From positions 15,034,908-15,098,907 of the forward strand of contig JARWKL010000002.1 of the NCBI GenBank assembly GCA_029961685.1: 64,000 nucleotides of DNA, in the 5' to 3' direction. Below, piece after piece: positions 40,721 through 50,424 of the stretch. Numbering within the stretch: the first letter of the stretch is position 1; the number at the start of each line of letters is the position of its first letter. Position numbers and translations under genes: made by a program. A model generated the notes under the pieces. It was not told where the DNA came from. It ran no database searches and saw only the letters and a program-made list of their open reading frames with translations. The stretch is from Aristolochia californica. Taxonomy: Eukaryota; Streptophyta; Magnoliopsida; Piperales; Aristolochiaceae.

Positions 40721-41079
40721 ATAAAGATGCAAATGGCCTATGGTTCTAAACCTTTTAAAGAGAATAACAAATGGTCATTAAATTCTCAAGTGAACGTGTG
40801 GTGGGATATTTATCTGAGCTATTATTTTGCCCATTTACAAAAGCTGACCTAACAATCATAGATGATTGTAAAGTGATTTATCGGTAAATCATGCGTAACG
40901 GCCTATATTTTTGTACAAAATGAATTATGGTTTGGGAGTCAATACTCAGTCAAAAATCCCCCGCCTCCCTCTTTTCCCAACAATTGCAAAACCTAATATA
41001 TAAAAACTAAAAAGAGTTTACAATCCCTAAAAATTACAGATACATTTTGGAATTATCTCTCTCTACATTTTTGTATTTC

Positions 41080-41100
41080 CATTTTAGATGTTAAAGATGC
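41080..41100 (+). other. Monomer with about 310-bp internal deletion
   Basis: The sequence ccattttagatgttaaagat joins the start of frame B to the start of frame A, leaving only 367 bp between landmark boxes. The edges share atgt. It is the shortest monomer in the window. Confidence 0.75.
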
Positions 41101-44100
41101 AAATGACCAATGGATCCAAACCTTTTAAAGAGAATAAAAAATGCTCATTAAATTCTCAAGTGAACGTGCGGTGGGATATTTACCTGAGTCAATCAAGCCA
41201 TTATTTTGCCTATTTAGAAAAATCTTACCTAACAATGATAGATGATTGTAAAGTGATTTATCGGTCAATCATGTGTAATGGGCTATATTTTTTTAAGAAA
41301 TGACTTATGGATTGGGAGTCAACACTTAGTTAAAAAGCCACCACTTCCCCCTTTTCCCCAAAATTGTAAAACCTAATATATAAAAACTAAGAAGAGTTTA
41401 CAATCCCTAAAAATTTGAGACACTTTTTGGAATTTTCTCTCTCTACATTTGTGCATTTCCATTTTAGATGTATGTTTTTTTCTTACATCAAACTTGACTT
41501 ATCACTTTCCCTTCATTTTGTAAACAATTTTGACAAGATGTCAAATAGATCACAGCAAAATGAAAATTTAAGAGTTTATGTATGGAAAACATTTAAAAAA
41601 AGCAAATGTAAGTAAAGAAAATTTATTCAAACACCACGAATGAAGACAAGTTTTTTTTATCCAAGTTTGGGAAATTCAACTAGCTCAACCCTAATAGCTT
41701 GGAATTTATTAAGAAAGAGATTTCTACACTGTTTTAAAAATGGATATGTATTCTTGAAACATGTTAAATATGCAAATGACCTATGGATCAAAACCTTTTA
41801 TAGAGAATAACAAATGCTCATTAAAATCTCAAGTGAACGTGCAGTGGAAAATTTACCTGAGTCAAACAAGCCTTTATTTTGCCCATTAACAAAAAGTTTA
41901 CCTGACAATCATAGATGATCGTAAAGATATTTATCGGTCTACAATGCATAACGGGCTATATTTTTGTAAGAAGTTTCTTATGGATTGGGAGTCAACACTC
42001 TGTTCAAAAACCCCCCGCTTCCCCCACTTTTCCCTACGATTGCAAAAGCAAATATATAAAAAATAAAAAGAGTTTACAATCCCTAAAATTACAGACACTT
42101 TTTGGAATTATGTCTCTCTACATTTGTGCATTTCCATTTTAGATGTATGCTTTTTTCTTAACTCAAAACTTGAGTTTTCACTTTCCCTTCTTCTTGTAAA
42201 CAATTTTTACAAGATGGCAAATAGATCACAACAAAATGAAAATTTTAGAGTTTATGTATTGAGAAATTTTAAGAAAATAAAGAAAGTAAGTAAAGAAAAT
42301 TTATTCACTCACCACGAATGAACACAAAAGTTTTGTTATCCAAGTTTTGGAAATTCCACAAGCTCAACCCTAATAGCTTGGAATTTTATAAGAAAGAGAT
42401 TTCTACACATTTTTTAAACATGGATATGCATGCTTGTAACATGTTAAAGATGCAAATGACCTAGAGATCCAAACCTTTTAAAGAGTAAACAAATGCTCAT
42501 TAAATTGTCATGAACGTGCGGTGGGATATTTACCCGAGTCAAACAAGCCATTATTTTGCCTATTTACCAAAAGCTGACCTAACAATCATAGATGATTTTA
42601 AAGTGATTTATCGGTCAATCTTGCATAACGGGCTCTATTTTTTTAAGAAATGAATTAAGGATTGGGAGTCCACACTCAGTTAAACATCCCCCGCCTCGCC
42701 CTTTTCCCGACGATTGCAAAACCTAATATATAAAAACAAAAAAGAGTTTACAATCCCTAAAAATTACATACACTTTTTTGATTTATCTCCTTCTACATTT
42801 GTGCATTTCCATTTTAGATGTATGCTTTTTTCTTAAATCAAAACTTGAGTTTTCACTTTCCCTTTATCTCGTAAAATATTTTGACAAGATGGAAAATAGA
42901 TCACAACAAAAAGAAAATTTTAAAGTTTATGTATGGAAAAAATTTAAAACAATAACAAATGTAAATTAAGAAAATTTCTTCACACACTACAAATGAACAC
43001 AAAATTTTTGTTATCCATGTCTGGGAAATTCCACTAGTTCAACCCTAATAGCTTGGAATTTTATAAGAAAGATTTCTACACGTGCTATGCATGCTTGAAA
43101 AATGTTAAAGATGCAAATGACCTATGCATCCAAACCTTTTAAAAAGAATAAAAAATGCTCACTAAATTCTGAAGTGAACATGTGGTGGGATATTTACCTA
43201 AGTCAAACATGTTATTATTTTGCCCATTTACAAAAAGCAGACCTAACAATCATAGTTGATTGTCAAGTGATTTATCGATCAAACATGCGTAATGGGCTAT
43301 ATTTTTTTAATAAATGACTTATGGATTGGGAGTCAACACTCAGTTAAAAATCACCCGCCTCCCTCTTTAATCGACGATTGCAAAACCTAATATATAAAAA
43401 CTAAACAGAGTTTACAATCCCTAAAAATTACTGAAAGTTTTTGGAATTATCTCTCTCTACATTAGTGCATTTCCAATTTAGATGTATGCTTTTTTCTTAA
43501 ATCAAAACATGAGTTTTCACTTTCCCTTCATCTCATTAACAATTTTGACAAGATGTCAAATAGATCACAACAAAATGAAAATTTCAGAGTTTATGTATGG
43601 AAAAAATTTAAAAGAATAACAACAGTATGTAAAGAAAATTTATTCACACACCACAAATGAACACAAAAGTTTTGTTATCCTTGTTTGGGAAATTCCACTA
43701 GTTGAACCCTAATAGCTTGGAATTTTATAAGAAAAAGATTTCTTCACATGTTTTAAATATGGATATGCATGCTTGAAACAAGTTAAAGATGAAAAATGAC
43801 ATATGGATCCAAACCTTTTAAAGAGAACAAAAAATGCTCATTAAATTCTCAAGTGATCGTGCGGTGGGATATTTACCTGAGTCAAACAAGCAATTATTTT
43901 TTCCATTTATAAAAAGCAGACCTAACAATCATAAATGATTGTAAAGTGATTTATCGGTTAATCATGCATAATGGGCTATATGTTTGTAAGAAATGACTTA
44001 TGGATTGGGAGTCAACACTCAGTTAAAAATCCCCAGCTTCCCCCTTTTCTCGATGATTGTAAAACTCAATATATAAAAACTAAAAAGAGTTTACAATCCC

Positions 44101-44141
44101 TAAAAATTGAAGACATATTTTGAAATTATCTCTGTCTAGAT

Positions 44142-44339
44142 TTGTGCATTTCAATTTTAGATGTATATTTTTTTCTTAAATCAAAACTTGAGTTTTCACT
44201 TTCCCTTTTTCTAGTAAACAATTTTGACAAGATGGCAAATAGATCACAACAAAATGAAAATTTTAAAGTTTATGTATGGAAAAAGTTTAAAACAATAACA
44301 AATGTAAGTAAAGAAAATTTATTCACACACCACAAATGA
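44142..44339 (+). other. Recurring satellite frame B (representative copy, 65 codons)
   Basis: This frame begins MCISILDVYFFLKSKLEFS, contains MANRSQQNENF and ends FTHHK before TGA. Similar frames survive at 614-823, 8063-8281, 12074-12271, 33155-33427, 42124-42321 and 62993-63190, among others. The peptide is not recognised. A hydrophobic N-terminal half is followed by a basic half, but many copies are broken by stops or indels and no promoter or start context marks it out. I treat it as a chance open frame of the consensus. Confidence 0.35.
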
Positions 44340-45149
44340 ACACAAAAGTTTAGTTATCCAAGTTTGGGAAATTCCACTAGTTCAACCCTTATAGTTTTGA
44401 ATTTTATAAGAAAGATATTTCTACACATGTTTATAAAATGGATATGCATGCTTGAAACACGATAAAGATGCAAATGGCCTATGGACCCAAACCTTTTAAA
44501 GAGAATAACAAATGCTCATTAAATTCTCAAGTGAAAGTCCGATGGGATATTTACCCGAATGAAACAAGCCATTATTTTGCCCATTTACCAAAAGCTGACC
44601 TAACAATAATAGATGATTGTAAAGTGATTTATCGGTCAATCATGCGTAACAGGCTATATTTTTTTAAGAAATGAATTATGGTTTTGGAGTGAACACTCAA
44701 TTAAAAATTCTCCACCTCCCTCTTTTCCCGACGATTGCAAAACCTAATATATAAAAACTAAAAAGAGTTTACAATCCCTAAAAATTACATACTCTATTTG
44801 GAATTATCTCTCTCTACATTTGTACATTTCCATTTTAGATGTATGATTTTTTCTTAACTCAAAACTTGAGTTTTCATTTTCCCTTAAACTTGCAAACAAT
44901 TTTGAATAGATGGCAAATAGATCACAAAAAAATGAAAATTTTAGAGTTTATGTACTGAAAAAATTTAAAACAATAACAAATGTTAGTGAAGAAAATTTAT
45001 TCACACACCACGAATGAACATCAAATTTTTTTTATCGAAGTTTTGGAAATTCCACTAGTTCAACCCTAATAGCATGGAATTTTATAAGAAAGATATTTCT
45101 ACACATGTTTTAAAAATGGATATGCATGCTTGAAACATGTTAATGATGC

Positions 45150-45154
45150 AAATG
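45150..45154. other. Left target-site duplication (AAATG) of the composite element
   Basis: AAATG precedes the TGTTATGG terminus at 45155 and is repeated at 50425-50429. The uninterrupted satellite reads gatgcaaatgacctatgg, so the five bases are a duplicated target. Confidence 0.9.
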
Positions 45155-45236
45155 TGTTATGGTCCTGAGGTTAAGTACCTATGCCTTCTGCTCCTAACCA
45201 GTAGTCTTTTGGGTAGTATTGGATCGGTGCTTAATA
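45155..45236 (+). repeat. TRIM-like LTR, copy 1
   Basis: This 82-bp terminal repeat starts TGTTATGGTCCTGAGG and ends CTTAATA (expected CTAACA). It is followed by a primer-binding site. It is very short compared with ordinary LTRs, which supports a TRIM/SMART type. It differs from copy 3 at roughly a fifth of positions by eye, so the element is old. Confidence 0.8.
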
Positions 45237-45399
45237 TTTGGTATCAGAGTGGGCGCTATGTCCCACGTTCGAGTCCCCGCGTGCGCAAGAGGACCGCACG
45301 CTCCAAGCATTGGGCCGTAAGGGATTATGGGATCCTGACCCGGCTCTCATTGCCGTGTTATTTCTGCAATGGTTGTCGGCTCGGGCGGGCGGGGTGTAT
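45237..45399 (+). mobile_element. TRIM internal region with primer-binding site, left copy
   Basis: These 163 bp open with TTTGGTATCAGAGTGGG, a primer-binding site for initiator-Met tRNA. Two potential hairpins follow: GTGGG/CCCAC (8-nt loop) and GCGTGCG (45279-45285) with CGCACGC (45295-45301, 9-nt loop). Between them lies GTTCGAGTCCC (45267-45277), which fits the Pol III B-box pattern. The region ends in a G-rich stretch (gggcgggcggggtg) at the position expected for second-strand priming. There is no coding frame. Confidence 0.8.
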
Positions 45400-45482
45400 A
45401 TTTATAGTCTTGGGGTTAAGTACCTATACCTTCTGCTCCTAACAGGCCTGTCTTTTGGGTAGTATTGGCTAGGTCTTTGACA
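45400..45482 (+). repeat. TRIM-like LTR, copy 2
   Basis: Its first bases are mutated (ATTTATAGTCTTGGGG), but it aligns over 83 bp with copies 1 and 3 (ttaagtacctataccttctg, ctcctaacaggcc, gggtagtattggctagg). It ends TTTGACA and passes without a primer-binding site into chromovirus leader sequence, so it stands where the chromovirus 5' LTR should be. Confidence 0.8.
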
Positions 45483-46565
45483 GGACCACCCTCTTCCCAT
45501 GAAGATTTGTGTCATGTCGTTGAGGAGTTGCATCATAGTGTTGAGACAAATTGAAGTCGAACTGGCGAACTTCAATCAGTAGTGTCCGCCATCAATGACA
45601 CTCTTCAACACTTACTTCGGTGAGTGGAGGAAGGTTTTGCTCGAGGTCCTACACAGCAGGGCAGTTCAACACTTCCTGCCGAGCCCCAACCTCCCCACCC
45701 GCACCCACCTCCACCACATCTGCACCACCAACCTCCAGGTGCCATGGGACCTCGTGCACCACGCCACAATATGGTGCCCAAGTATGCAAAGCTCGACTTT
45801 CCTACCTATGACGGGTCTACGGATCCCTTGATTTGGTTACACCACTGTGACCAGTTCTTTTATAATCAAAGAACGCATGCTGCTGATCGAGTCCACTTAG
45901 CTGCCTTTCATATGCTTGATGAAGTGCTCCTATGGTACCAACAATTTCATTCGGAGCAGCATATTCATGATTGGGATTTATTTAAAGAATATTGCATGTT
46001 GAGGTTTGGCCCTCCTACACGTAGCAACCCTTTGGGGGATCTGGTGAATTTAAAACAGACAGGGACCATTTATTTGTATCAGAAGCAATTTCAGGAACGC
46101 CTGACCAACGCCAATCGATTTGTGCCTCCTACACAATATGTAAATTTATTCATTGCTGATTTAGTGGAGGCCTTGCGTTTGGAAATAGAACTGCATGATC
46201 CTCTAGACCTGGCCCATGCTATGAACCTTGTTGGGACTATAGATACAAATCAACGTGTCATAAAGGTGTCTCTGGTCCGACGACCATCTTGGCCAAGTAG
46301 GGCGCCCACTAGTGCCCCCACATCCTATTCAGCATCTCCATGCTATGGCCAAAATCCAGCAATGCGTGCTGACAATTCGACTTCCACTCCACCAGCACAA
46401 TATATCCGTCGCCTGTCTAGACCCGAGATGGAACAGAGACAAGCCAAGGGGCTTTGTTACAATTGTGATGAGCAATATGTCCAGGGCCACCAATGCAAAC
46501 ATTTATTTTGGTTGGATGTACTGGATGAGGGAGAGGAAGATCCACAGTTGGAAGACAGTCCTTAA
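45483..46565 (+). pseudogene. Chromovirus 1 gag
   Basis: The leader and degenerate gag start (45483-45623) precede a long open stretch at 45624-46565. It shows a proline/histidine-rich segment, then the retrotransposon gag domain: KLDFPTYDGSTDPLIWL, AAFHMLDEVLLWYQQF and LRFGPPTRSNPLGDLVNLKQ. At the C-terminus is the knuckle LCYNCDEQYVQGHQCKHLF, the CX2C..GHXC form of plant chromoviruses. A TAA at 46563-46565 ends the frame, and a TAG at 46659-46661 stands where the sister copy has CAG. The true N-terminus is unclear because the upstream part contains stops. The product would be the capsid that packages element RNA. Confidence 0.92.
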
Positions 46566-46949
46566 CCAGACTCAGAAGAATCCCCCATTTCCCTCCATGC
46601 TATGACAGGCATGCACAACTCCAACACTATGCAAGTCAGTGCCGGATTGCAGCAACTCTAGTTACTAGCATTAGTGGATTCCGGCAGTACTCACAATTTC
46701 ATTAGCCAGCAAGCCGCTCAACAACTTGGTTTGGTGGTTCAAAATAACACCGGCATTTCAGTATCCGTTGCCACTGGGGAAAAAATTTCAAGTGCGGGCA
46801 TTTCTCACTCTACTGAATTTCATATTGAAGGGCACTCATTTGTAGCAGATTTTTTAGTCATGCCATTGGCTGGGTTTGACTTGGTACTGAGCATTAAATG
46901 GCTCCAGACATTGGGGCCCATATTATGGGATTTCAAGGCACTACTATGA
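46566..46949 (+). pseudogene. Chromovirus 1 aspartic protease
   Basis: The same frame as gag continues with LALVDSGSTHNFIS (catalytic D-S-G at about 46677), QQAAQQLGL, then FVADFLVMPLAGFDLVLSIKWLQTLGPILWDF, the standard retropepsin layout of plant gypsy elements. A one-base deletion near 46941 relative to the sister copy shifts the frame and gives a stop at 46947-46949. The catalytic triplet is intact. Confidence 0.9.
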
Positions 46950-47995
46950 CTTTTATGTACCAACAACATCCTATTACAGTTCATGGCACTCATGCTCCCA
47001 CATCATGTACTCTTCAGGAAATTCAAATCCTGGACGCATATCACTGTAAGTTAAATTTCTTAATTACATAATTTGGTGAATTATTTCTGGCGCCTACTGC
47101 ACTTCCTCCTTTCAAAAATTGTGATCACCGTATCCGTTTGAAATAAAGCACTGAGCTTGTGGTGGTAAAGCCTTATCGTTACCCCCACTTACAAAAGATG
47201 AAATTGAGCGACAATGCCAGACTATGCTCGCACAAGGGATTATTCAGTCCAGCAGGTCTCCCTTTTCTTCACCAGTGTTATTCGTCAAGAAACATGACAA
47301 ATCCTGGCGGTTTTGTGTTGACTACAGAGAGCTCAATGCTCATACCATCAAAGATAAATTTTCCATTCCAGTGGTGGATGAACTATTAGATGAATTGCAC
47401 GGGGCCAACTTATTGACCAAGCTGGATTTGAAATCACGGTATCACCAGATTCGAGTGCACTCTTCTGACGTGGAGAAGACAACGTTTTGCACGCACCATG
47501 GGCATTCCGAGTTTTTAGGCATGCCATTTGGTCTATCCAACGCATCTTCCACCTTCTAGGCCCTCATAAATGAGGTATTTCATTCCATCTTATGGAAGTT
47601 TGTTTGTGTTCTTTGATGATATTCTGGTTAATAGTGAGCACTGGGACGAGCACCTTCAACATCTGTGCCAGGTGTTCACTCTCCTATGTTATCATCATTT
47701 GGTTCTCAACCAATCCAAATGCTCAATGGGAACTTCAGAGGTAGCATATTTGGGCCACATCATATCAACCTCTGGCGTGAAGGTAGACCATAGCCAAATT
47801 TTGGTAGTGGTCGACTGTCCTACTTCCACATTAGTCACAGCGTTAAGGGGGTCCTTGGGACTCGCAGGTTACTATAGAAAATTCATTCGTAACTATGGAC
47901 AGATTGCTGCTCCACTCAACAATCTCCTTAAGCGCAATGCATTCACACGGTCTGACACAACTACGTCCTCCTTTGAGGACTTGAAGGCAGCATAA
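46950..47995 (+). pseudogene. Chromovirus 1 reverse transcriptase
   Basis: A degenerate link (46950-47150) with a TAA near 47143-47145 leads to the reverse transcriptase: [63 protein letters not shown] and [17 protein letters not shown] at 47557-47559 and a frameshift near 47580 follow. The catalytic box reads FVFFDDILVNSEHW, with both Asp present, then CSMGTSEVAYLGHIIS and GLAGYYRKFIRNYGQIAAPL. The segment ends at TAA 47993-47995. All usual motifs can be seen, spread over at least two frames. Confidence 0.93.
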
Positions 47996-48420
47996 TCATC
48001 CACCCCGGTACTCCAGCTTCCCAACTTTGATGAATTTTTTGTTATTGAATGTGATGCATCAGGTGGAGGTATTGGCGCATTCTTACAGCAGCAAGGACAC
48101 CCCATAGCTTATTTTAGCAGGCAGCTAGGCCAACATCACCAAAAATTAGCTGCCTATGAAAGGAAACTGATCGGCTTAGCAAAATCCATTCAGCACTGGA
48201 GGCCTTATCTCTGGGGGTGCCCCTTTGTAATAGGGACCGATCATTGCAGTTTGAAGTACTTACTCAAGTAGCGTCTCACCACTTCCCCCCAGCAGCATTG
48301 GTTGAGCAAATTGATGGGATTTGATTTTATTGATGAGTATAAACCAGGCCACCTCAATGTGGGTGCAGATGCCTTGTCCCGCAGGGACCTGTCTGAGCCT
48401 CATCTACACGCAATTATTCA
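47996..48420 (+). pseudogene. Chromovirus 1 RNase H
   Basis: Translation gives VIECDASGGGIGAFLQQ (first catalytic Asp), HPIAYFSRQLGQHHQKLAAYERKLIGL, the TDHCSLKYLL segment, then HWLSKLMGFDFIDEY and NVGADALSRRDLS (DALSR motif). A TAG at 48269-48271 replaces a codon that is CAG in the sister copy. The link to the integrase is frame-shifted near 48410. In the intact family this domain removes the RNA strand during cDNA synthesis. Confidence 0.9.
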
Positions 48421-49640
48421 GCCACGATTTCTTTTTGGACTCCATTCAGGATGGAACTCAGCAACAACACGAGGTCCTTGAATTATATCACAATATTGAG
48501 CAGAAAACACTGGATAGCAATTTGACCATTCAGGACCGACTCATATTGTTCAAGAATCGGATTTATCTCCATCCGACTTCGCCCCTCATTCAAAATATAT
48601 TATCTATGTTTCATGGCAGCACACATGAGGGCCGACAAAAAACATATTTTCGTATAAGTCATGATTTTTACTGGCGGGGCATGAAAAGTTGTGTGGCAGA
48701 CTATGTGACAGCTTCCCATATTTGTCAGCGGAACAAAACGAAGTCCATAAGTCCCACAGGGTTGCTGCAACCACTTCAGTTACCTTCACATGTATAGGCA
48801 GATCCATGGACTTTATTGATGGCCTTCCCCCATCCTCAGGCAAATCAGTCATTTTTGTGGTGGTCGATCGCTTCTCTAAATATGGACATTTCTTGCCCCT
48901 GGTGCATCCATATATAGTGACTCATGTGGCCTAGCTCTTCCTGGATCAAATTGTCAAACTACATGGCATGCCTTGTCTATTACAAGTGACAGAGATGCAA
49001 TCTTCATAAGTACTTTCTAGAAAAAAACTATTCAAGTTGCATGGGACAAAGTTGGCATTCTCCTCAGCCTACCACCAGTAGACTGATGGACAAACAGAGG
49101 TCATCAACCGTATCATTGAGATGTATCTCCGTTGTTTTTTCGGGGATTTGCCTAAAGGTTGGGTCCGGTGGCTATCATGGACGGAGTTTTTTTATAATAC
49201 CTCATACCACACAACACTCGGCACAACTCCTTTCAAGGTCGTTTATGGCAGAGATCCCCCTTGACTCTTATCATATGAACCTGGTTCTTCTAGGGTGGCA
49301 GCTCTTGACCAGGCCTTGGCAGAACGAGATGGAATGATCCGCCAGGTCCGAGACCATTTACAGGAAGCTCAACATACAATGAAAGAAAATTATGATAAAT
49401 GGCATCGCGATCTTGGCTTCGTCTCCAACATTACCGCCAGCTCTCCCTTACGGCCTCCAAACGTCACAAATTGTCCCCAAAATTTTATGGGCCATTCCAA
49501 GTACTGGAACGCATTGGCATTGTGGCCTACCGTTTGCAGCTTCCACTAGATGCAAAGATCCATGACGTTTTCCACATTTCACAATTGAAGGCCTTCCAGG
49601 GTGACTCTCCATTGCTCCACACCCCTTTGCTACCACTTTA
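48421..49640 (+). pseudogene. Chromovirus 1 integrase
   Basis: The zinc-binding N-terminus reads FHGSTHEGRQKTYF and, near 48714-48725, SHICQRNK, where the first Cys of the usual CQIC is Ser. A TAG at 48795-48797 stands for Trp. The core shows [29 protein letters not shown] (first Asp). The second Asp (SDRDAIF, 48988-48990) lies behind a one-base deletion, and [10 protein letters not shown] holds the Glu. Further stops are at 48932, 49079 and 49262. The C-terminal GPY/F-like part reads KFYGPFQVLERIGIVAYRLQL and HDVFHISQLKAF. It is heavily decayed but recognisable along its length. Confidence 0.9.
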
Positions 49641-49818
49641 GGAGGGGCGTGTGCTTCCCACCCCAGCTCAGGTGTTGCAGGCTCGCCGAGTCCAGGGCGA
49701 CTGGAAGCTTTTAGTATAGTGGGCCAACACAGACCCACTTGACACTACATGGGAGCCCTTGGCATCTTTCAGGGCTCTCTACCCAACTTTTGAGCTTGAG
49801 GACAAGCTCTTTCTCTAG
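49641..49818 (+). pseudogene. Chromovirus 1 chromodomain
   Basis: Behind the integrase: GRVLPTPAQVLQARRVQGDWKLLV, a stop at 49717-49719, then WANTDPLDTTWEPLASFRALYPTFELEDKLFL. This is the C-terminal chromodomain of plant chromoviruses (TWEP and LEDKLF are its hallmarks). In active members it is thought to steer integration to heterochromatin, which fits the satellite location. Stops at 49639, 49717 and 49816 interrupt it; the last two replace CAA and CAG of the sister copy. Confidence 0.88.
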
Positions 49819-49829
49819 GAGGGGGGTGA
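49817..49829 (+). other. Polypurine tract of chromovirus 1
   Basis: AGGAGGGGGGTGA lies directly before the LTR start TGTTATGG, the standard site for plus-strand priming. The same tract is found before the 3' LTR of chromovirus 2. Confidence 0.88.
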
Positions 49830-50179
49830 TGTTATGGACTCCATAGCATCTCAAGTAATTTAATTTTAATGTGTTTGGATGGTTTACTTTTAATTTTCTT
49901 ATAACTAGTGCCCCTTGGTTTGGGCTTGATATTATGTGTCCCTAATCTTTTTGTATGGAGGAAAACAGGCTGGAAAGAGAATTAAGCATTGAATCAATTA
50001 GTTTAGTTGGTTGGATTCTCCCTCTCTGAGGTCCAAGGTTGAGCCTCCTTCAAGGCTCATTCCATCCCAAGCTATTGGGCGTTCCAAGCACAGAAATTTC
50101 CTCTCTTCGTCCGTAGCAAATGTGGAGGAAAGAGGAGAAAGAAGGGTGACGAGATCCATGGCAAAGGTAGAACCTAACA
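49830..50179 (+). repeat. 3' LTR of chromovirus 1
   Basis: This 350-bp LTR starts TGTTATGGACTCCATAGCATC and ends AACCTAACA. Its ends and its 3' third (ggtccaaggttgagcctcc, aagggtgacgagatccatgg) match the LTRs of chromovirus 2, but the middle differs and it is 70 bp shorter, so it is a related subfamily. No matching 5' LTR exists in the element, so no insertion age can be read from an LTR pair. Confidence 0.88.
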
Positions 50180-50342
50180 TTTTGTATCAGAGTAGGTGCT
50201 ACGTCATGCGTTCAAGTCCCCGTCTGTGTAGGAGGACCGCATGCCCTTGGTGTTGGGCCGTAAAGGATTATGGGATCCTGACCCGGCTCTAGTTGCTGTG
50301 TTATTACCGCCGTGGTCGTTGACTCGGGTGGGCGAGGTGTAT
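50180..50342 (+). mobile_element. TRIM internal region, right copy
   Basis: These 163 bp align end to end with 45237-45399: tttTGTATCAGAG (mutated primer-binding site), GTTCAAGTCCC for the B-box-like motif, then ggattatgggatcctgaccc in both copies. The strong hairpin of the left copy is degraded here. It begins directly after the chromovirus LTR end. Confidence 0.83.
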
Positions 50343-50424
50343 TGTTATGGTCCTGGTATTAGGTACTTATGCCTTCCGCTCCTAACAGGCCAGTCTTTTT
50401 TGTAGTATGGCTAGGTGCCTAACA
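50343..50424 (+). repeat. TRIM-like LTR, copy 3 (right terminus)
   Basis: This 82-bp repeat starts TGTTATGGTCCTGG, ends GTGCCTAACA, and is followed by the AAATG target duplication at 50425-50429. Together with copy 1 it forms the outer boundary of the composite. Confidence 0.83.

Larger units (their letters stand above)
18331..45154 (+). repeat. Satellite array, forward block 2 (about 41 monomers)
   Basis: Landmark boxes lie near 18901, 19580, 20249, 20914, 21584, 22253, 22924, 23594, 24263, 24938, 25521, 26188, 26800, 27480, 28157, 28838, 29517, 30197, 30869, 31546, 32213, 32879, 33547, 34226, 34822, 35490, 36154, 36831, 37509, 38183, 38862, 39540, 40047, 40721, 41088, 41761, 42443, 43104, 43784, 44461 and 45140. 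Normal spacing is 661-682 bp. Exceptions are 583 (LTR fragment at 25.3 kb), 612, 596, 507 and 367 bp (internal deletions). Each monomer holds two short frames, a C-rich tract, a TATA-like tatataaaaac and a dyad. No host gene is seen. Confidence 0.95.
45155..50424 (+). mobile_element. Composite TRIM-like / chromovirus element
   Basis: The order is: TRIM-like LTR (45155-45236), TRIM internal region (45237-45399), second TRIM LTR (45400-45482), chromovirus leader and gag-pol without a 5' LTR (45483-49829), chromovirus 3' LTR (49830-50179), TRIM internal region again (50180-50342) and third TRIM LTR (50343-50424). The outer ends are TG..CA with perfect AAATG duplications. The two TRIM internal regions have the same length, 163 bp. 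Left junction: the TRIM LTR end TTTGACA meets gypsy leader GGACCACC, where the sister element reads TCAGACAGGTCCACC, so GACAGG is shared. Right junction: the gypsy LTR end CCTAACA equals the TRIM LTR end CCTAACA. Template switching during reverse transcription, or insertion into a tandem TRIM with loss of one LTR, could explain it. Confidence 0.85.

Noticed and set aside
18331..45154. CCCTAAA heptamer in each monomer as telomeric repeat
   Set aside because: It occurs once per monomer (caatccctaaaaatt), never in tandem, so it is not telomere sequence.
45155..45236. Cassandra-like 5S rRNA motif in the TRIM LTR (gttaag and gtagtattgg)
   Set aside because: Some similarity to 5S boxes A and C, but the spacing is wrong, the intermediate element is absent and the LTR is only 82 bp.
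45237..45320. A tRNA gene
   Set aside because: The B-box-like motif and primer-binding site give a tRNA-like look, but no cloverleaf with acceptor and anticodon stems can be drawn.
47348..49738. Minus-strand frames opposite the chromovirus pol
   Set aside because: They are antisense shadows of the reverse transcriptase and integrase regions and show no known domain.
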